From NCBI GenBank assembly GCA_900320185.1, contig ONRD01000009.1:1-56424 (forward strand): a stretch of DNA of 56,424 bases, given 5' to 3'. Below the pieces are notes generated by a model. The model worked only from the letters and a program-made list of their open reading frames with translations, had not been told where the DNA came from and ran no database searches. This DNA is from an uncultured Bacteroidales bacterium. Lineage in GTDB: Bacteria; Bacteroidota; Bacteroidia; Bacteroidales; UBA932. Position 1 is the stretch's first letter; each line of letters starts with the position of its first letter. The translations under genes were made by a program, and so were the position numbers. Below, in pieces: positions 17,927 through 26,359 of this stretch.

Positions 17927-19558
17927 CTACCGGATCCCTGCGTTGAATCCTGGAGTGAATGAAGAATCGAGGGGACGGTAGTCCACCTCCATCACGTCAA
18001 GGCGCTTGACCTGCTCGGTAAGGCGCAGCAGGAAGTCGTCGTAGTCGTGCCTGTCGACTGGGGTCCAGGCCTTCTCAGCCAGGGCGATGGCGCGGGGGAA
18101 TGCCATGGTCTGCATCCTGGACTCGGTAGGGATGAACTCGCCCCAGATGTTTCCCTGCATGCCCTTGATGAGTTTCCTCTCTTCCGCCGTGAGAGTGGCG
18201 GGAATCAGGTCGTCGCAGTAAAGGCGCTGGATGGTCATGGCGTCCTGGGCGTAGTCGAAGTAGCAGTGGCTCGTGGGGCACATGATCACCTGGTTGCCGT
18301 TGACTGCCGCTTTCTTGAAGGTGACAGGGTCGCTTCTCCACCAGTTCACGGTAGCGGTAGGGCTGACGCCTCCGTCCAGTATCTCGTCCCAGCCTACCAG
18401 CTTGCGTCCGGCGGCATTGAAGTACTTCTCCATCTCGCGGGTGAACCAGGCCTGGAGTTCAGCGACATCCTTGAGCCCTTCCTTCGCAATCCTTTCCTGG
18501 CAGAGCTCGCAACCGGTCCAACGGTCGCGCGACACCTCGTCGCCGCCGATCTCCACATATTCATAGGGGAAGAGGTCGAACACCTCGTCGAACACCTTCT
18601 TGCAGAAGTCTATGACCTTGTCGTTCCCGAGGCAGAGAGGCTCGTGGCCGTCGCCGTGGCAGGACAGCCAGGGGTAGCAGCGGATTTCGGCGTAGCTGTG
18701 TCCCGGGAAATCCATCTCGGGCACGACGTCTATGCCCCTTACTGCGGCATAGTGGACGATGTCGCGTATCTCCTCCTGGGTGTAGAAGCCGCCGTAAACG
18801 AGTTTCCCGTTCTCGTCGACCTTCATGAACTTGGCCGGAACCTGCATCGCTGCGTCACCGGTTTTCTCGAAGCTGTCGTTGCAGGCATTGTCGATGTACT
18901 CGTTCTTCGGGTCGCGCCATGCACCGATGGATGTAAGGAGAGGGAAGGCCTTTATCTCGATCCGCCAGCCGTTGCTGTCGATGAGGTGCCAGTGGAATTT
19001 GGAGAACTTGTAAAGGGCCATCAGGTCCAGCAGGTTCTTTGTCTCTTCGACACTGTAGAAGTGCCTGACGGGGTCCAGCATGAGACCGCGCCATTCGTAG
19101 GCGGGAGCGTCCTCGACCTCCACGACGGGAACGGTCCAGGACCGGCCGGGAAGGAACCTCTTGCTTTCGATCTCCTTGGGGAGGAGCTGCCGCAGGCTGG
19201 CTATTCCGTAAGCTATACCCTTGTAGCTGCGGGCCTTTATGAAGACCTTCTTCCTGGTGACCTTCAAGGTGTAGCTTTCATCCTGAGGGTCGGCGGGGAA
19301 GGAAAGCTCGAGATTGATCGTACCGGAACCTTGCCTGGTCCTGAGGTCGAAGCCGGTTGCCGGAGCGATGATTTCCTTGAGATAGGTTGCAGCTTCGCTG
19401 ATGGAGGCATCGTTGTAGCCGATGACGGCATTGCCTTTCAGTACGAACTCACCTTTCCCCTCCACGATCTTTCCCGGGGCGGGGATGATGTTGACGCTTG
19501 CATTGGCCGTGAAGCACAGCATGAAGGCGAGCGCCAGTGCGGATAATGTCCTTTTCAT
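17927..19558 (-). CDS. beta-N-acetylhexosaminidase, GH20, secreted
   Basis: A 543-residue exo-hexosaminidase that releases terminal GlcNAc or GalNAc by substrate-assisted catalysis. It has a signal peptide (about 1-20), a GH20b alpha/beta domain (about 21-150) and a TIM barrel (from about 150). Barrel marks include YEWRGLMLDPVRHF, KFHWHLIDSNGWRIEI, the VPEMDFPGHSYA strand and the catalytic Asp-Glu pair in EIGGDEV (about 340). All appear intact. It is the last gene of a minus-strand run that begins with diacylglycerol kinase, 53 bases after the heparinase-like gene. The minus-strand sequence upstream has TATATTTA, one base off a -7 box, so it may also have its own promoter. Released N-acetylhexosamine could feed the NahK-like kinase at 39.5 kb. 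Confidence 0.93.
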   Translation of the reverse strand: MKRTLSALALAFMLCFTANASVNIIPAPGKIVEGKGEFVLKGNAVIGYNDASISEAATYLKEIIAPATGFDLRTRQGSGTINLELSFPADPQDESYTLKVTRKKVFIKARSYKGIAYGIASLRQLLPKEIESKRFLPGRSWTVPVVEVEDAPAYEWRGLMLDPVRHFYSVEETKNLLDLMALYKFSKFHWHLIDSNGWRIEIKAFPLLTSIGAWRDPKNEYIDNACNDSFEKTGDAAMQVPAKFMKVDENGKLVYGGFYTQEEIRDIVHYAAVRGIDVVPEMDFPGHSYAEIRCYPWLSCHGDGHEPLCLGNDKVIDFCKKVFDEVFDLFPYEYVEIGGDEVSRDRWTGCELCQERIAKEGLKDVAELQAWFTREMEKYFNAAGRKLVGWDEILDGGVSPTATVNWWRSDPVTFKKAAVNGNQVIMCPTSHCYFDYAQDAMTIQRLYCDDLIPATLTAEERKLIKGMQGNIWGEFIPTESRMQTMAFPRAIALAEKAWTPVDRHDYDDFLLRLTEQVKRLDVMEVDYRPLDSSFTPGFNAGIR

Positions 19559-19611
19559 GGTTATAGTTGTTTTTCAGTGTTGTTCCGGAATGTAAATATA
19601 GCAATAATCTT

Positions 19612-21561
19612 TCATTTGGCGCGGGCCGGACGTATCGTGAAGGTTACCGTGCCCCTGGCCTTGCCGTCCTTGAGCGGGAATACCAGCCTGTGAAGCCTTT
19701 CTCCCCACATCCCCCTGAGGGCGGAATCCTCCATCGGGATGTCCTCGACTCTTCCTTCCACGGGGGAGGACAGGACCAGGGTGAAGCCGTCGCCGGAGAG
19801 AACCGCCTTCCCTCCATGGAGTTCGCATTCCAACGGGGTAAGGAACATTATCTCGGTCCTCCCGTCGGCCTTTTCCAGTGAATATGAGTCCATAATCCGG
19901 AATTCCTTCCCTCTGATGAGGGAATACTTCCTGGTCCAGGCGGCGACCGCTGCATCCTCGGGATAGGCTTTGGATATGTCTGTCGAGAACTCTGCCAGCG
20001 AAGGGGAAGCCTTGAAGGAACTGCCTTCGGCCTTGAACTTGCCTCCTTCATGCTGCATGACTCCGTTGATGACCGGAAGGTTGTGGAAGGCGGACTGCAT
20101 CGTCCAGATCCGGTAGCGCTCGGAACTGAATGTCTGGCGGGTATAGGTGCCGACTCCGGGGTCTATGAACACCGGACTGCCGTTGTAGTAGAGGATGAAG
20201 GACCCCACGTCGTTGTGGTTGTGCTGCTCCGCATTGTTGCCCCCTTTCGCAGCGAAGAAAAAGCCCTCCTGGCTGTCCTTGCGGTCCCTGGCCACGGCCA
20301 CTTCCAGGTCCGGAAGCCATGCCTCGCCGAGCAGGATCTCGCTTGGGGAAGGATCGCCGTCGTAGAGGAAGGTGTTCGACAGGGCCGTACCGATGTCTCC
20401 GGAAAGGGCCTTCGACCGGGTTCCCGACTTGTCTGCAAGGAAAGCTCCGAAACCTTCCATGTCGCTGTCGCCGATGTCCCTGCCGTAACGGGCGATCTTT
20501 ATCCCGTCATGGACTATCCTGGCCGGAGCGTCGGCGAAATTGACGTATCTGTCGCCGCCGCCGATGTAGAGCTTGCAGATGTAGCGTCCCATTTCCCGGA
20601 TGATGTCCTTGCCGAATATGTCGATCCTGCCTCCGGACCAGTCCCACAGCAAAGAAAGGTAGTTGTACAGCTGTCCGACGGCGGCTCCCCAGTAGGAGGG
20701 CCCTTCGTTGCAGCCACCGTCGTCGGGATAGGAGTTTATGAACAGGTCGACCGACTGCATGGACTTCGCGACCCCGTCGAGACGTTTGGCCGGGTCCTTC
20801 TCCAGAAGCAGTATGCTTGTCAGGACGTTGTAGCTGCACCATGGAGTCCAGTTGTTGACGTTGCCGCTGTTCCATCCGGTCATCCACCAGAAGTCGTTCC
20901 TGGAGTAGTACGGGTCCAGGACTTTTTCATGCATCTCGGAAAGCAGCCGCTCATTGATCACCGGACTGACCTTGTCGAACTCTTCGTGGAGGAAGTACCA
21001 GGTCCAGGACAGGGTGGAAGCGACATCTCCGACCGTGAGGTCGATTATGGGGTTGGCGGCGTCAGGCAGTACGGTGGTCGGATCCGAGATGGGACTGCCG
21101 TATTCGTAGAGGTAGAAATGGGCGGAACTGCCCCAGTAGGTTTGTTCGCAGTAGGCGAACACTCCGTTGATGATGTCGTCAAGGAACCTGCCTTTTCCCT
21201 CGGCCAGTTCGGCCAGCAGCAGCGACCTCAGGGCCTTCAGACGGTTGGCGATCGCCGAGTCCACGACGCTTCTGTTGCCGGTCCTCGTGAATTCAAGGTA
21301 CATGCTGGGGAGCACGGCGGGCCAGCCGAATCCGAGGTATTTCTCGCCGGCCGCGATTGTGGCCTCCCTTTTCTCCCGGGGAATGCCGTCCCAGGCCTTC
21401 CTGTCTGAATATGAAGGGAATCTTACCCACTCGGTGCCGCCTTTGCAGAACTGCTCGAGGAATGCGCGGTTGTAGCTGTCCGTGAGGAGGTTGCGCTTGG
21501 CGCCGGCATTGGCGGCCAGGCATGCCAGGATGGCTAGGGTGAATAGTATTGTCCGTTTCAT
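19612..21561 (-). CDS. heparinase II/III-like secreted polysaccharide lyase
   Basis: A 649-residue exported protein with signal peptide MKRTILFTLAILACLAANAG. The N-terminal half is an alpha-toroid, and the C-terminal half holds the heparinase II/III-like beta-sandwich with the hallmark region around QHNHNDVGSF (about 450), FIDPGVGTYT and SAFHNLPVINGV. Relatives cleave uronate-containing polysaccharides such as heparan or alginate by beta-elimination; the substrate here is not predictable. It lies 64 bases below the LtaS-like gene and above the GH20 gene, so it is probably part of one minus-strand transcript. No SusC/SusD-like genes accompany it. Confidence 0.85.
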   Translation of the reverse strand: MKRTILFTLAILACLAANAGAKRNLLTDSYNRAFLEQFCKGGTEWVRFPSYSDRKAWDGIPREKREATIAAGEKYLGFGWPAVLPSMYLEFTRTGNRSVVDSAIANRLKALRSLLLAELAEGKGRFLDDIINGVFAYCEQTYWGSSAHFYLYEYGSPISDPTTVLPDAANPIIDLTVGDVASTLSWTWYFLHEEFDKVSPVINERLLSEMHEKVLDPYYSRNDFWWMTGWNSGNVNNWTPWCSYNVLTSILLLEKDPAKRLDGVAKSMQSVDLFINSYPDDGGCNEGPSYWGAAVGQLYNYLSLLWDWSGGRIDIFGKDIIREMGRYICKLYIGGGDRYVNFADAPARIVHDGIKIARYGRDIGDSDMEGFGAFLADKSGTRSKALSGDIGTALSNTFLYDGDPSPSEILLGEAWLPDLEVAVARDRKDSQEGFFFAAKGGNNAEQHNHNDVGSFILYYNGSPVFIDPGVGTYTRQTFSSERYRIWTMQSAFHNLPVINGVMQHEGGKFKAEGSSFKASPSLAEFSTDISKAYPEDAAVAAWTRKYSLIRGKEFRIMDSYSLEKADGRTEIMFLTPLECELHGGKAVLSGDGFTLVLSSPVEGRVEDIPMEDSALRGMWGERLHRLVFPLKDGKARGTVTFTIRPARAK

Positions 21562-21625
21562 GCCGTCTGTTTTTGAAAGTCTGTCATTGGTGTATGATAG
21601 GTCAGGGCCGGTGATGCCCGGATAT

Positions 21626-23683
21626 TCAGTACGCCAGGTTCGCCCTCTGGTAAAGCGCCTGCGCTTCCCTCAGGATATCCTCTTCCCGGCCTCCCTCCAG
21701 AGGGATCTCGTCGTATTCCCATCCGTCATGCCGGCGGATGCGGAACTGCTGGACCCTGCGGACGGGGGAAAGGACCGTAAGGACGTCCTTGGTGTAGTAG
21801 CCAAGGTCCTGGTAGGTGGCCATGAACGCCCGCTCCCGGAAATCCGGATCAAGGACGTTCCTTCCGTAGAAGGGCGCTTCATAGGAGAAGTGCATCAATG
21901 AGAGCAGCGTCGGGATGAGGTCGATCTGGGAACACACCTTGTCGACGACGGCAGGCTCTATGAAACCTGGTGAATAGATCAGTGCCGGAATGTGGTAGCA
22001 CTCCAGAGGCAGGGATGTCTTGCCGGCGGAAGAGGCACAATGGTCTGCCGTGATCACGAAGACCGTTTCGGGGAACCATGGTTTGAGTGAAGCCTCGGCC
22101 AGGAAATGCCCTATCGCCCAGTCTGTGTATTTGACGGCCGCCCTGCGGCTCATCGGATTCCCGTCGTACTCTATCCTCCCTTCGGGATAGGTATAGGGCC
22201 TGTGGTTCGAGATGGTCATTATGTGGGCGAAGAATGGGGTGCCCTCGGCATGGCTCCTGTCGAAGAGACCCATGGCTTCGCGGTAGGAATCTTCGTCCGA
22301 CGTTCCCCAGATATTCGCGAATGCGATGGAATCCTTGTCATAGGCCTTCTTGTCCCAGATGTCGTAGCCGCAGGACCCGAAGAAGGTGCCCATGTTGTCG
22401 AAATAGCTGTCTCCTCCGTAGATGAAGACCCTGCGGTAGCCGTTGTCCCGGAAAACCTGCCCGGTCGGGAAGAAGCCGGAGCAGTCCGGCCGCTTGACAA
22501 GGCTTTCGCCGGAGGAGGGAGGGATGCACAGCGTCACTGCCTCCAGGCCGCGGACGGTCCGGTTGCCGGTCGCGAACAGGTTGTCGAAGACAAGACTCTT
22601 CCCAAGCAGCGTGTCCAGGTTGGGAGTGATCCCGTCCGCCGATCCGTACCGGGTCAGGAAATCCGCGCTCAGGCTTTCGACGGTGATGAGCACGACGTTC
22701 TTCTTCAATGCAGGAAGACTGTCCTTGACTGACTGGATCCCGTTTTCGTCCTGCCCGCAGAGCCTTTGCTGGAGGGAGGCGGCTTCCCCTTCGGGAATCA
22801 TTGCGTAGAATTGCCTGTAATCCAACTCGTTGGACGCGAAAGCCTCCAGGAAGTCCCAGCAGCCGTTCTCCTGGATCTGGGTCGCATACATGTTCTTGCC
22901 GCCGAAGTTGCGGTAGCCGTAATGCAGCCATCCGTAGCCAATGGCGCACCATGCGGCAAGCACGGCCAGGGATATGCCCCACTGCTTCCAGCTTGCGATT
23001 CCGCTGTCGCGGATGTCCTTCCCCTTGACCATCCACCAGCATATTCCACCTGCGACAAGCAGCATGGCCAGGATCATCCAGAATATGGGATAGGATTCCA
23101 CGATGTTGCCTATGACTTCATTCGTGTAGACCAGGTAGTCGACGGCGATGAAATTGAAGCGGACACCGAATTCGCTCCAGAAAACGACTTCGCTGAACGC
23201 TATCGTGATCGCGCAGCAAGCGTACAGCATCATCACGGTCCAGATGGCCGCCGTCCGCCATTTCTTCCGGACGGCGGGAACGAAAGTCTTGACGGTCAGG
23301 CAGGCTGCCAGAAGGATCAGTACGGCGTTCACGATGCGGGGCAACGGGCCTCCGTACTCGTCCGTAATGTCATTGCAGAAGACGACATACAAGGTAAGAA
23401 GCATCAGCGCGCCCCAGAAGATCCAAAGGAATGGTTTCCTGTACCGGTCATCAGTCAGGAATGAGTAGAAAATGAAAGCCGGGATGAGGGCTATGCCGGT
23501 GAATGCCAGGTCGTTCAGGAATCCGAGACCGAAAATCTTGACCCAGTCGGCCAAGCCCCAGTCCACCACCGTCAGCGGGTGGAAAATCAAGATGATGCGG
23601 ATCACCAGGCCCAGCACGAGGGTCAGGGCCAGGAAACGCGGCGCGACGAACGCGAACCAGTCTTTCACTTTTATCTTATCCAT
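21626..23683 (-). CDS. LTA-synthase-like sulfatase-fold phosphotransferase
   Basis: A 685-residue inner-membrane protein of the LtaS/alkaline-phosphatase superfamily: about five N-terminal membrane helices (within 1-215), then a periplasmic sulfatase-fold domain. The catalytic set matches LtaS: Glu in LITVESLSAD (about 330), the Thr nucleophile in TGNRTVRGLEA (about 375) and Asp-His in ITADHCASS (about 547). LtaS-type enzymes take phosphoglycerol or phosphoethanolamine head groups from phospholipids and leave diacylglycerol. The ATG at 23683 replaces an upstream start that would overlap the kinase gene. It lies 7 bases below the diacylglycerol kinase gene, which matches that chemistry. Gram-negatives lack lipoteichoic acid, so the acceptor is unknown. 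Confidence 0.88.
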   Translation of the reverse strand: MDKIKVKDWFAFVAPRFLALTLVLGLVIRIILIFHPLTVVDWGLADWVKIFGLGFLNDLAFTGIALIPAFIFYSFLTDDRYRKPFLWIFWGALMLLTLYVVFCNDITDEYGGPLPRIVNAVLILLAACLTVKTFVPAVRKKWRTAAIWTVMMLYACCAITIAFSEVVFWSEFGVRFNFIAVDYLVYTNEVIGNIVESYPIFWMILAMLLVAGGICWWMVKGKDIRDSGIASWKQWGISLAVLAAWCAIGYGWLHYGYRNFGGKNMYATQIQENGCWDFLEAFASNELDYRQFYAMIPEGEAASLQQRLCGQDENGIQSVKDSLPALKKNVVLITVESLSADFLTRYGSADGITPNLDTLLGKSLVFDNLFATGNRTVRGLEAVTLCIPPSSGESLVKRPDCSGFFPTGQVFRDNGYRRVFIYGGDSYFDNMGTFFGSCGYDIWDKKAYDKDSIAFANIWGTSDEDSYREAMGLFDRSHAEGTPFFAHIMTISNHRPYTYPEGRIEYDGNPMSRRAAVKYTDWAIGHFLAEASLKPWFPETVFVITADHCASSAGKTSLPLECYHIPALIYSPGFIEPAVVDKVCSQIDLIPTLLSLMHFSYEAPFYGRNVLDPDFRERAFMATYQDLGYYTKDVLTVLSPVRRVQQFRIRRHDGWEYDEIPLEGGREEDILREAQALYQRANLAY

Positions 23684-23690
23684 CTCAATG

Positions 23691-24569
23691 TTATATTTTC
23701 CTGCCTGCATCGACCATTACATGCAGGGAGGATGGTACGATTTCAAAATGAATCTCCCTGCCTTCCATGCAGGGGTCGCCGTCATGATGGGCAGGGCCTT
23801 CCTTTTCGCGCACGACCGTAACCTTCCTGGCGCGGAGCATGGTGACACGCCGGCTGGTATGTGCCCTTCCGTCCAGGAGTTTTATTGCGAGCAAGGGGAT
23901 TTCGTATGTATGGAAAGGAGCCACCACGGTCACGTCGAGCATTCCGTCCTTGACCGAGGCCAGGGAAGTGATCCGGGCCTGGTTCCCCCACTGGTTGGCG
24001 TTTCCGACAGTCACGAAGACTGCCTTGGCCGTGATCGCCGTGCCTTCTGTCTCTATCCTGTAGGTCTGTGGGGTGAAATGCTTCCAGATCTTCCAGGCGA
24101 GCGATATGTAAGTCCACAGGCCCCTCTTCCCGGAGGAGGCGAATTCCCATGCCACTTCCGCATCCAGTCCGAACCCGGCCGTACAGAAGAAAGGATTCCC
24201 GTCAAGCTTACCGTAATCCATCGTTTCACTGACACCGTCCTGGATCGTCCGGAGGGCTTTCAGCGGATTGCGGCTGATTCCCAGGTGGAGGGCCAGCCCG
24301 TCACCGCTGCCGCAGGGGATGATTCCCATGACCTTTTCCGTCCCGGCCAGTCCCTTGGCCACTTCGCTGACGGTGCCGTCGCCTCCTACGGCCACTACTA
24401 TGGGGGCATCGGCATCCCCGGCAAGGGACGTGGCGTGTCCGGGATACTCCGTGAAAACGAACGAAGGCTCGAAACGTTGCCTGTCGATGGCAGCGTCTAT
24501 GTCCCTCAGCATTAATTCTTTGTCTTTACCGCCGGAAAGCGGGTTGGCGATGAAAAGAATCTTCTTCAA
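23691..24569 (-). CDS. diacylglycerol/lipid kinase, YegS/DgkB type, TTG start
   Basis: A 292-residue soluble lipid kinase of the diacylglycerol-kinase catalytic family. It has the ATP site VAVGGDGTVSEVAKG, the preceding IANPLSGG start and the IIPCGSGDGLA motif. It would phosphorylate diacylglycerol to phosphatidate at the membrane face. The frame is open further upstream, but the promoter box at 24592-24599 lies inside that extension and there is no ATG after it. The start is therefore taken as TTG at 24569, giving the typical MKKILFIANPLSGG. It begins the minus-strand run kinase, LtaS-like, heparinase-like, GH20. Confidence 0.88.
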   Translation of the reverse strand: MKKILFIANPLSGGKDKELMLRDIDAAIDRQRFEPSFVFTEYPGHATSLAGDADAPIVVAVGGDGTVSEVAKGLAGTEKVMGIIPCGSGDGLALHLGISRNPLKALRTIQDGVSETMDYGKLDGNPFFCTAGFGLDAEVAWEFASSGKRGLWTYISLAWKIWKHFTPQTYRIETEGTAITAKAVFVTVGNANQWGNQARITSLASVKDGMLDVTVVAPFHTYEIPLLAIKLLDGRAHTSRRVTMLRARKVTVVREKEGPAHHDGDPCMEGREIHFEIVPSSLHVMVDAGRKI

Positions 24570-24591
24570 ACCAATGTTTACTTTTGGTATG

Positions 24592-24599
24592 CAAATATA
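24592..24599 (-). promoter_or_regulatory. -7 box TATATTTG for the kinase-LtaS-like operon
   Basis: The minus strand reads TATATTTG 22 bases before the proposed TTG start. It decides that start, because any upstream start would lie within or above the promoter. Confidence 0.6.
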
Positions 24600-24668
24600 G
24601 TGGTTTCTGCAGAAAGAATCAGCATCTCGTTGCAGTACCTCCGTGGATGGACTTTCAATTATTAATTC

Positions 24669-24676
24669 TATTTTTG
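24669..24676 (+). promoter_or_regulatory. -7 box TATTTTTG for the GH25 gene
   Basis: TATTTTTG ends 18 bases before the GH25 ATG, implying a leader of about 12 bases. Confidence 0.55.
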
Positions 24677-24694
24677 CAGTAGGAACGAACTGCA

Positions 24695-25558
24695 ATGCCG
24701 ACCGGAACAAGAAAGAAGACGACTGCAAGGAAACAGACGACGGCAAGGAAGAAGTCGGCTTCCCGCAAGAGGAAAACCGCCGGGAAGAAGTCTTCCGTGA
24801 GGAAGCTCAGGATCAAGCTTGGGACCTGGCCGATGCTCGGGCTTGCCGCAGCCATCGTCCTGGCGCTCGTGTTCCTCCTTGTCAGGAAGTCGGGAGCGCA
24901 GGATGCCGGTACCGGCGCCAGGGTCCCTCCGGGAGCCTGGAAGTACGGCATCGACATATCGCACAACAACCAGGGAAGGATTGTCTGGGATTCCCTCTTC
25001 GTCATGACTGATTCCAGGGGGCGGACCGTCAGGGAGCCGGGGATGGCAAGGGACATAAGGCCTGTCGGCTTCGTGTTCATCAAGGCTTCTGAAGGTGCAT
25101 CGATGAAAGACCCGGACTTCCGGGAGAACTGGAAATCCGCACGCCGTTCCGGCATAAGGCGCGGGGCCTACCATTTCTTCCGCAGTTCCAAGGACGGTGC
25201 CGAGCAGGCCAGGAATTTCATCTCGGCCGTCGGACCCCTTGCCTCAGGAGACCTGCCTCCGGTGCTCGACATCGAGACCATTCACAGGGGCTGTACGAAG
25301 AAACTCCTGAACGAACGGGCGTTGAAGTGGCTCAAGACTGTCGAGGCCCACTATGGAGTCCGGCCGGTGGTGTATGCAAGCGCAACCTTCGCTAAAGACA
25401 ACCTCTGCGACGAGATAAGGAATGATTATGAGATCTGGGTCGCCCATTACGGAAAAGACCGTCCTTCGTACGAAGGATGGACATGGTGGCAGTTCACCGA
25501 CAAGGGAGTCGTGCATGGCGTTCCAGGTTTCGTGGACATCAATGTCGTGAAGCCATGA
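24695..25558 (+). CDS. GH25 family lysozyme, membrane-anchored, basic N-terminus
   Basis: A 287-residue muramidase of family GH25, which cleaves the MurNAc-GlcNAc bond of peptidoglycan. Catalytic acids sit in YGIDISHNN and PPVLDIET, and the fold closes with WWQFTDKG. Ahead of the enzyme is an unusual tail: about 45 residues packed with Lys, Arg, Thr and Ser in repeats such as KKTTARK, then one membrane helix (GLAAAIVLALVFLLV). This predicts a type II membrane protein with the basic tail in the cytoplasm and the enzyme in the periplasm. It could serve cell-wall remodelling or division. It is read divergently from the diacylglycerol kinase gene, with its own promoter. Confidence 0.9.
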   Translation: MPTGTRKKTTARKQTTARKKSASRKRKTAGKKSSVRKLRIKLGTWPMLGLAAAIVLALVFLLVRKSGAQDAGTGARVPPGAWKYGIDISHNNQGRIVWDSLFVMTDSRGRTVREPGMARDIRPVGFVFIKASEGASMKDPDFRENWKSARRSGIRRGAYHFFRSSKDGAEQARNFISAVGPLASGDLPPVLDIETIHRGCTKKLLNERALKWLKTVEAHYGVRPVVYASATFAKDNLCDEIRNDYEIWVAHYGKDRPSYEGWTWWQFTDKGVVHGVPGFVDINVVKP

Positions 25559-25646
25559 CGGATTCTGGAAATAATTCACTATCTTGTCAAAGCGATACGG
25601 TCGCAACTACCGGCATATTTACTAACCATTTAATAATAAGGCTATC

Positions 25647-26252
25647 ATGAAAACAGTAGCGGAGAAGCAGATTCTCATGGCCGCGGACTTCGCGGGTTAT
25701 CCTCTCAAGGAAGCAATCAAGGAGTATCTTGAAAAGAAAGGCTGGACGGTTACCGACATCGGGGTCAAGGCCGATTCGGATCCTGACGACACGGAACTCA
25801 TGTTCCACCGTATCGGCCTGAGGGTCGGTGCGATGATCACCGAGAAAGAGTTCGAAAGGGCCCTGATCTTCTGCGGGACCGGAATGGGTATACACATTGC
25901 CGCAAGCAAGTGCCCCGGAGTCCATGCAGGGGTCGTGGAGTCCGTACCGGCAGCTTTCCGAGCCATAACCGGGAACGGAGTGAATGTCCTGGCTATGGGA
26001 GCTTTCTATGTGACTCCGGAACTGGGCAAGCAGTGCGCCGACGCCTTCCTCTACAATGACTTTGGCAGCGGTTGGGAATGGTGGCCTGACTTCGACAAGT
26101 TCCACCAGATCGCCATAGACGAGCTGAATGCCTTCAATTACGAGGAGTACAAGGCCAACGGGTTCAAGGTAAAGCATCTGGGCGACTGCCATTGCGAACT
26201 GTATGACCGCCCGGAGGGATTCTCTTCCGTGCCTCTCATGGTCAAGAGGTAG
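25647..26252 (+). CDS. RpiB/LacA/LacB family sugar-phosphate isomerase
   Basis: A 201-residue isomerase-fold protein. The N-terminal part matches RpiB: AADFAGYPLKEAIKEYL with the proton-acceptor region, FCGTGMGIHIAASK with the catalytic cysteine, and GNGVNVLAMGA. Ribose-5-phosphate isomerase B interconverts ribose and ribulose 5-phosphates; LacAB and allose isomerases share the fold. It is about 50 residues longer than usual RpiB (about 150), with a C-terminal extension (about 150-201) containing two Trp, Cys-His and a conserved-looking GDCHCELYD. Substrate is therefore uncertain. It is monocistronic, with a strong GC-rich terminator. Confidence 0.85.
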   Translation: MKTVAEKQILMAADFAGYPLKEAIKEYLEKKGWTVTDIGVKADSDPDDTELMFHRIGLRVGAMITEKEFERALIFCGTGMGIHIAASKCPGVHAGVVESVPAAFRAITGNGVNVLAMGAFYVTPELGKQCADAFLYNDFGSGWEWWPDFDKFHQIAIDELNAFNYEEYKANGFKVKHLGDCHCELYDRPEGFSSVPLMVKR

Positions 26253-26272
26253 GTTTCCATTCGAAATCCAAT

Positions 26273-26316
26273 GCGGGCTGCCGGGGAGTCTCTGCTCCGG
26301 CAGCCCGCTTGTGTGT
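26273..26316 (+). terminator. GC-rich terminator after the RpiB-like gene
   Basis: GCGGGCTGCC (26273-26282) pairs exactly with GGCAGCCCGC (26299-26308), extended inwards by GGAG/CTCC. It is followed by TTGTGTGTTT, a moderate U-rich tract. The facing gene ends at 26360. Confidence 0.75.
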
Positions 26317-26359
26317 TTCAGCCTGCGGTGTCCCCGTCGGGGACGGAAGCACCGGATGT

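Noticed and set aside
18047-19546. A 499-codon plus-strand frame across the GH20 gene
   Set aside because: It is a shadow of the hexosaminidase gene, whose catalytic motifs are intact on the other strand.
20050-21408. A 452-codon plus-strand frame across the heparinase-like gene
   Set aside because: It is antisense to a recognisable family and has no start context or domain.
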